A stretch of 10,099 nt of DNA, taken from positions 1 to 10,099 of the forward strand of contig CAKSXP010000043.1 of the NCBI GenBank assembly GCA_934515035.1, given 5' to 3'. Positions within the stretch are counted from its first letter, which is position 1, and every line of letters begins with the position of its first letter. The position numbers and the translations under genes are program-made. The notes under the pieces were generated by a model. It was not told the DNA's origin, searched no databases, and saw nothing but the letters and a program-made list of their open reading frames with translations. Positions 6,673-10,099 of the stretch are shown one piece after another. Source of the DNA: an uncultured Oscillospiraceae bacterium (GTDB taxonomy: Bacteria; Bacillota; Clostridia; Oscillospirales; Oscillospiraceae).

Positions 6673-7263
6673 TTATCTCCTGTCGATGATCCTGTCGATC
6701 AGGCCGTAATCAAGAGCCTCCCGCGCCGACATATAGTTATCGCGCTCCGTGTCGGCGGCGATTTCGTCCTCGGTCCTTCCCGTGTTTTCGGCAAGGATAC
6801 GATTGAGCCGCTGTCTGGTTTTACGCATCTGCTCGGACACGATCTGAAGATCCGTGGCAGGGCCGCGCACGCCGCCGCCTCCGATGAGCGGCTGGTGGAT
6901 CATGATCTCTGCATTCGGCAGCGCGATACGCTTGCCCTTCGTTCCCCCGGCAAGAAGAAACGCTCCGAAGCTTGCTGCAAGCCCGGTGCATATCGTGGAC
7001 ACATCACACTTTATGTACTGCATGGTATCATAGATCGCAAACCCGGCAGTGATCGATCCGCCCGGGCTGTTGATATAGAACTGAATGTCCTTATCAGGGG
7101 CCTGCGCCTCCAGAAACAGCAGCTGCGCAACGATCGAACTGGCCGATGCGTCCGTAACTTCCTCGCCGAGAAAGATGATTCTGTCAGACAACAGCCGGGA
7201 AAAGATGTCGTAGCTCCTCTCTCCCCTGCTGGTCTGTTCGATGACATACGGAACAATACTCAT
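6673..7263 (-). CDS. clpP: ATP-dependent Clp protease proteolytic subunit ClpP
   Basis: This is the serine peptidase subunit that forms the tetradecameric ClpP chamber and works with AAA+ unfoldases such as ClpX or ClpC. The start at ATG 7263 gives 196 residues beginning [25 protein letters not shown], a classic mature ClpP N-terminus. The triad is Ser98 (GLAASFGAF), His123 (MIHQP) and Asp175 (ERDNYM). Two oddities stand out. Phe follows the catalytic Ser where Met is usual, and the glycine-rich stretch after His123 ([12 protein letters not shown]) is three residues longer than in standard ClpPs. The GNAT stop overlaps the start as ATGA, and the Shine-Dalgarno GGGAG is inside the GNAT gene. 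The lack of tig/clpX neighbours suggests a paralogue rather than the housekeeping copy. Confidence 0.96.
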   Translation of the reverse strand: MSIVPYVIEQTSRGERSYDIFSRLLSDRIIFLGEEVTDASASSIVAQLLFLEAQAPDKDIQFYINSPGGSITAGFAIYDTMQYIKCDVSTICTGLAASFGAFLLAGGTKGKRIALPNAEIMIHQPLIGGGGVRGPATDLQIVSEQMRKTRQRLNRILAENTGRTEDEIAADTERDNYMSAREALDYGLIDRIIDRR

Positions 7264-7781
7264 TCGCTTTTCTCCCATTCAAGATTCATCAGGTCGAAGT
7301 CAATATATTCTCCGTCAATTCTGAAAAACGCCGGAAAGGTGCACAGCTTCCGAAAGCCGTATTTCTCATAAAGACGGATCGCGCGGACATTGTCGCTGCG
7401 CACCTCAAGGTTCAGCTGCTCAAAGCCGTTTTCCCTTGCGAAAGCGAGTATCGCCTCCATCAGGGCGGAGCCGGCGCCGCTGCCCCACCATGCTCTCTTC
7501 AGGCTTATTCCGAACTCTCCCCGGTGGCTCATCCTTCTGGATTTGCGGTTCAGGCTGGCCGTTCCTATGATCTCGCCATCCGCTTTGGCGAGGTACTGGA
7601 CGTTATCCGTCGAACCGAACTGTTCACCAAGACAGGCTTCCTCCGCTTCTCTGCTGAGCGGCACTCCCTCTGCGCCGAAGCTGAGATTGTTCGTCTCCCC
7701 ACCGACGATCTTCAGATATTCCAACAGCGCGGCGGCATCCTCCGCCCGCGCACGTTCTATTACAAATCGACTGTTTTCCAT
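7260..7781 (-). CDS. GNAT family N-acetyltransferase
   Basis: This 173-residue Gcn5-related acetyltransferase uses acetyl-CoA to acylate an amine; its substrate is unknown. The acetyl-CoA pyrophosphate loop (motif A) is visible as [22 protein letters not shown] (about residues 94-115), preceded by the strand GEFGISL and followed by motif [24 protein letters not shown]. This layout resembles GNATs acting on small molecules or peptide N-termini. The frame extends to a TTG at 7814, but ATG 7781 is chosen because the extension would enter the terminator T-run and [11 protein letters not shown] is a natural GNAT beginning. A modest AAAGGAA lies about 11 nt upstream. Its stop overlaps the clpP start (ATGA), so translation is coupled. 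It is first in the operon behind a structured leader. Confidence 0.92.
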   Translation of the reverse strand: MENSRFVIERARAEDAAALLEYLKIVGGETNNLSFGAEGVPLSREAEEACLGEQFGSTDNVQYLAKADGEIIGTASLNRKSRRMSHRGEFGISLKRAWWGSGAGSALMEAILAFARENGFEQLNLEVRSDNVRAIRLYEKYGFRKLCTFPAFFRIDGEYIDFDLMNLEWEKSE

Positions 7782-7812
7782 TTTTAAGTATTTCCTTTCC
7801 GTTCTTCTTTTC

Positions 7813-7862
7813 AAAAAAGCAAGACGCAGCGCATGATCGATTTTGCGATCAGCACTGCGTCT
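7813..7862 (-). terminator. Intrinsic terminator in the GNAT-clpP leader (attenuator)
   Basis: On the minus strand AGACGCAG (7862-7855) pairs with CTGCGTCT (7829-7822). Inside this stem TGATCG pairs with CGATCA (7851-7846 with 7839-7834) around a CAAAAT loop. TTGC and six T residues (7818-7813) follow. This is a textbook intrinsic terminator only about 31 nt before ATG 7781, so it must be bypassed for the operon to be expressed. It could also end a short RNA or stop read-through from the ABC genes. Confidence 0.8.
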
Positions 7863-7946
7863 CAGCGTCCGGCTTCTCTTGTTTAAATGTTATTATCTTT
7901 TCGGGTCCTTCCGCGCCGTCACAGACGCAAAAGCAGCCGCCCGGCT
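7813..7946 (-). ncRNA. Candidate cis-regulatory leader RNA upstream of GNAT-clpP
   Basis: From the predicted start near 7946 to the terminator end there are about 134 nt with mutually exclusive pairings. UGCGUCU (7929-7923) can pair over 7 bp with AGACGCA (7862-7856), the 5' arm of the terminator, which would prevent termination. Alternatively GCGUC (7928-7924) pairs with an upstream GACGC copy (7869-7865), extended by CGGC (7918-7915) with GCCG (7873-7870), which leaves the terminator free. The A-rich stretch between (about 7875-7907) is unpaired and could be a sensor region. No T-box motif or leader peptide with a Shine-Dalgarno is evident. The pairings are seen in sequence; regulation is inferred. 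A free-standing small RNA is the alternative. Confidence 0.5.
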
Positions 7947-7950
7947 GCTT
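7931..7950 (-). repeat. Hairpin at the very start of the leader transcript
   Basis: AAGCAGCC (7950-7943) and GGCTGCTT (7938-7931) form a perfect 8-bp stem with a GGGC loop, immediately after the -10 element. It overlaps the predicted transcription start, so at least its inner part would form at the RNA 5' end, where it could protect the message from decay. Confidence 0.5.
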
Positions 7951-7952
7951 GA

Positions 7953-7981
7953 ATTATAGTTACCGGGCGGTTGTCTGTCAA
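7953..7981 (-). promoter_or_regulatory. Consensus sigma-A promoter of the GNAT-clpP-catA-M3 operon
   Basis: TTGACA (7981-7976), an exact 17-bp spacer and TATAAT (7958-7953) match the consensus at all twelve positions on the minus strand. Such a strong unregulated promoter paired with a downstream terminator implies control by termination rather than initiation. Confidence 0.85.
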
Positions 7982-8057
7982 GGGTCTGCCATCGATTGAC
8001 GAGTGCAGGCGTGGTTTTTCCCCGGCCAGGGCCCTGCGTGCAGGCTTCAGCCGCTCC

Positions 8058-8885
8058 TTACTTCAGATCTTTGCGTCGGAAAGCTAGAAGGCCGCCGCAG
8101 GTGGATGCCAATATGATAACGCCGCTGTAAAGCACCAGAAGCTGCGGCGTATCGGTGTCCATATTTGCGATTTGCAGCGCCTGACCGCCCGGAGTGAAAG
8201 CCTGCAAAAATTCATATACCTGACGCTTCGTCCCCGTGAGATAGTTTGGATTCCTCACTGTGGGTTCTTCTGTCACTGTACCGGTTTTCTCATCCACATA
8301 GGTATAGCCGGGAAAATACTCCGGCTCGTTCAGCAAGGATGTGATCTGCACGCCCCAGAGCAGCAGAGCTGCGCTCAGCAGAATGCAGGCAGCAGCCGCA
8401 TGGGACTTACTTTGCCAGAGCATGGCAAGCATTGTGAAGAGCGCCGAAAAAGCGGCGATCACAGTAAAATCAAGCCCAATATAAAGCAGGACGGTGAGAG
8501 GTGCGGCTGTAAACCAGCTGCCAAACAGGTAACTGAGCAGGGCCAGCGGGATCATATGCACGATGCACAAAAGAAGTCCCGCCGTTATGCAGACGATCAG
8601 ATTCGCCAGATAGATCACACTGCGGCGATGCCCTGCGATCCGCTTGCTTCGCATGGTCCCGCCCTCATATTCGCTGCCTATGTACATCGACGAAAGGACT
8701 GCCGACAGCACCGCCGCCAATAGTACGTGGGTAAAGAAGCTGAGATCCAAAGACCACTCCGTATCGTGGTTAAAATAGTGCATCAGCGGAGAGCCGGCTC
8801 CGATCAGCAGCATGACCGCGGCGGAAAGCAGGAACACCTTATCTTTCCACAGACGGGAGAAGTTGGCCCGAAGCAGTTTAAGCAT
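8058..8885 (-). CDS. ABC-2 type transporter permease (BcrB-like)
   Basis: This 275-residue integral membrane protein has about six hydrophobic segments (around residues 18-36, 50-70, 95-118, 122-140, 150-178 and 250-268). It partners the ATPase encoded immediately upstream. The cytoplasmic sequence IGSEYEGGTMRSKRIAGHRRSVIYLANLI after the second helix is characteristic of permeases related to bacitracin and lantibiotic self-protection exporters. A hydrophilic loop of about 55 residues (about 190-245) with FPGYTYVDEKTGTV faces one side of the membrane before the last helix. The ATG is inside the end of the ATPase gene (8-nt overlap, ATGCTTAA), so production is coupled. Substrate is unknown; peptide antibiotics are the family-based guess. 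No terminator is clear before the next promoter. Confidence 0.9.
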   Translation of the reverse strand: MLKLLRANFSRLWKDKVFLLSAAVMLLIGAGSPLMHYFNHDTEWSLDLSFFTHVLLAAVLSAVLSSMYIGSEYEGGTMRSKRIAGHRRSVIYLANLIVCITAGLLLCIVHMIPLALLSYLFGSWFTAAPLTVLLYIGLDFTVIAAFSALFTMLAMLWQSKSHAAAACILLSAALLLWGVQITSLLNEPEYFPGYTYVDEKTGTVTEEPTVRNPNYLTGTKRQVYEFLQAFTPGGQALQIANMDTDTPQLLVLYSGVIILASTCGGLLAFRRKDLK

Positions 8886-9792
8886 GATGCGCGCCTCCGA
8901 TCAGATTCATATAAAAGCTCTCCAGACTCTCATCCCGCTCTTTCATGCTGTAGATCACGCAGTTTTCTTTCAGCGCTTCTACGGCCAGTTGTGTGACTGG
9001 CACATCGGCGAAAACATCTACCCTGGCATCGTCTACGATGCGCCATTCAACGCCGAAACGGTCCAGCACCCGCGCCAGCGCCCTGCTGCTGTTTGCCTCC
9101 ACGCGAGTGCATTTGCAGCAGCGCATTTCCAGTTCCTCCGCGCTCATCTCTTTTACCATGCGGCCGCCGTCGATAAAGCCGTAATGGGTGACAAGTCTTG
9201 AAAGCTCGTCAAGAATGTGACTGGAGATCAGGACCGTGATGCCGCGCTCCTGATTGAGCTTCAGGATCAGTTCACGCATTTCAATGATGCCCTGCGGATC
9301 AAGACCGTTGACCGGCTCGTCCAGTACCAGAAAGTCCGGATCTCCCGCCAGTGCGGCGGCTATCCCCAGCCTCTGACGCATGCCGAGAGAGAAATTCTTT
9401 GCTTTCTTTTTCCCTGTACGGTCCAGCCCGACCAGACGCAGCAGCTCCGCGGGGCCGTCTGCCGGGTGCTTACCCAGCACAAGATACTGTTGGCGGATAT
9501 TCTCCTCTGCCGTCATGTCCGGATAAATCGACGGTGTTTCTACCACCGCGCCCATTCTGCGGCGGCAGCGCTCGATTCCGGGGTCTGTGTTCTTTACGCC
9601 GTAAAGCGTGAAGCTTCCGCCCGACGGTTCCTGTAAGCCGCAGATCAGGCGGATGAGCGTTGTTTTGCCTGCGCCGTTTTTCCCGACAAAGCCATATATC
9701 GAGCCCTTTGGGATGTGCATATTCAGCCCATTCAGCGCCGTGAAATTGCGGTAGCGCTTACTGAGCGCATTTGTCTCGAGCACATATTCCAT
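8878..9792 (-). CDS. ABC transporter ATP-binding protein (BcrA-like)
   Basis: This 304-residue cytoplasmic ATPase powers the adjacent permease. Walker A is GKNGAGKTT (about 37-45), and a Q-loop region follows. The signature is FSLGMRQRLGIA (about 134-145, with SLGMR in place of LSGGQ as in drug-type exporters), Walker B is FLVLDEP (154-160), the D-loop is NGLDPQG and the H-loop is SSH (190-192). A C-terminal extension of about 85 residues (MRCCKCTRVEANSSR... to the end) follows the nucleotide-binding domain, as in BcrA-like proteins. AGGAGG lies 8 nt before ATG 9792, a strong start. I see no two-component system next to it in the window. The stretch 9793-9862 upstream shows no convincing promoter, so the genes may depend on read-through from the interrupted gene or the IS. 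Confidence 0.93.
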   Translation of the reverse strand: MEYVLETNALSKRYRNFTALNGLNMHIPKGSIYGFVGKNGAGKTTLIRLICGLQEPSGGSFTLYGVKNTDPGIERCRRRMGAVVETPSIYPDMTAEENIRQQYLVLGKHPADGPAELLRLVGLDRTGKKKAKNFSLGMRQRLGIAAALAGDPDFLVLDEPVNGLDPQGIIEMRELILKLNQERGITVLISSHILDELSRLVTHYGFIDGGRMVKEMSAEELEMRCCKCTRVEANSSRALARVLDRFGVEWRIVDDARVDVFADVPVTQLAVEALKENCVIYSMKERDESLESFYMNLIGGAHHA

Positions 9793-9862
9793 TTGAAGTA
9801 CCTCCTTTGGTTAAAACGAACGCCCTCTGCTTTTATCGCCGCGGTTTTCCGTGGTGTTCCCT

Positions 9863-10026
9863 TCAAAACAGCGGTATCTCGCCCTCGAAATGTGCCGCTT
9901 TTTCCAGCAGCGGCCCTTTCGCGCCCATGGTAAAGGCAATGTCGCTGCTGCGAATGGACAGCAGCCGCATTTCAGGCTCCAGATGCAGAAATGACATCAT
10001 TTCTTCCGTCAGAACGATTTCACGGC
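9863..10026 (-). pseudogene. 3' remnant of an unidentified gene interrupted by an IS30-family element
   Basis: An open frame ending at TGA 9865-9863 encodes about 50 clearly protein-like residues: VLTEEMMSFLHLEPEMRL..., then SSDIAFTMGAKGPLLEKA and the end GEIPLF. It has no start with a properly spaced ribosome binding site, and its 5' side runs straight into the IS end, so it reads as the C-terminus of a gene whose front was cut off. A 45-residue product from ATG 10000 (GGAAG only 2 nt before) cannot be excluded. I do not recognise the family. The exact junction with the IS lies somewhere at about 10019-10030. Confidence 0.55.
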
Positions 10027-10099
10027 AGAAAGTCAAGCAAGTGCAACACCTAAATCATGGAATATCTCAGCAGGCGAACGCCAACCGAGGCATTTTCTG
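10027..10099 (-). mobile_element. Right end of an IS30-family insertion sequence (partial)
   Basis: The transposase 3' end is followed by an AT-rich end region reading, on the plus strand, AAGTCAAGCAAGTGCAACAC (10030-10049). This resembles the AAGT(G)CAACA-containing terminal inverted repeats of IS30-family elements. The other end and the target duplication are outside the window, so the boundary is approximate. Confidence 0.6.
10033..10099 (-). CDS. IS30-family transposase (C-terminal 21 residues, runs off the right edge)
   Basis: The last codons before TGA 10035-10033 encode RKCLGWRSPAEIFHDLGVALA. This matches the conserved C-terminal pattern of IS30-family DDE transposases (R-K-x-L-G-W-x-T/S-P-x-E-x-F), where the final helix lies after the catalytic glutamate. 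The catalytic residues themselves are outside the window. The frame is open to the window edge, so nothing indicates that the element is broken on this side. Confidence 0.75.
   Translation of the reverse strand, partial: RKCLGWRSPAEIFHDLGVALA

Noticed and set aside
7863..7922. Leader peptide GTG-ACG-GCG-CGG-AAG-GAC-CCG in the leader
   Set aside because: There is no Shine-Dalgarno upstream of the GTG and no run of regulatory codons, so ribosome-mediated attenuation is possible but unsupported.
7813..7946. T-box riboswitch for the GNAT-clpP leader
   Set aside because: The conserved T-box sequence (UGGNACCGCG-like) is absent before the terminator, and the downstream genes are not aminoacylation or amino acid genes.
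8003..8045. Direct repeat GTGCAGGC at 8003-8010 and 8038-8045
   Set aside because: Eight bases twice in a GC-rich gap is plausible by chance, and no associated element is visible.

Overview
The window reads as a chromosomal segment of a Gram-positive Firmicute, most likely a gut Clostridia member of the Oscillospiraceae/Ruminococcaceae type. The reasons are a moderately high GC content by eye, strong AGGAGG-like ribosome binding sites, sigma-A promoters with exact 17-bp spacers, a lipoprotein PstS, a Bacillus-style PhoP-box-like promoter, an M3 oligopeptidase of the clostridial 'not PepF' type, and a BcrAB-like ABC pair. Species cannot be fixed from the sequence. Every gene I can support lies on the minus strand, so the window is described from high to low coordinates, in the direction of transcription. 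The long plus-strand reading frames are shadows. No gene-free stretch exceeds 300 bases.

Right edge (about 9863-10099): the 3' end of an IS30-family transposase and its IS end abut a coding fragment that has lost its 5' part, so the element appears to have landed in an unidentified gene. Next comes a two-gene ABC exporter (ATPase 8878-9792, permease 8058-8885, overlapping by 8 bases) of the bacitracin/lantibiotic-resistance type.

Centre right (4187-7981): a consensus promoter (7953-7981) drives a leader of about 165 nt. The leader carries an intrinsic terminator just upstream of a GNAT acetyltransferase gene, and an upstream segment can pair with the terminator's 5' arm. GNAT is translationally coupled (ATGA overlap) to a ClpP peptidase gene. 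A CatA-like acetyltransferase follows, then an M3 oligoendopeptidase whose ribosome binding site lies in the CatA 3' end. This looks like one attenuated operon of two acetyltransferases and two proteolytic enzymes. It is the most interesting part of the window.

Centre left (2277-3999): three small genes. They are an XRE regulator fused to a zinc ribbon, a TetR repressor whose consensus promoter contains a palindromic operator in its spacer, and an MmcQ/YjbR-family protein.

Left (1-2131): the high-affinity phosphate transport operon pstS-pstC-pstA, running off the left edge, presumably towards pstB and phoU. Its promoter carries 11-bp-phased TTGACA/TTTACA repeats resembling PhoP boxes. A strong hairpin between pstS and pstC could set the excess of binding protein over permease.
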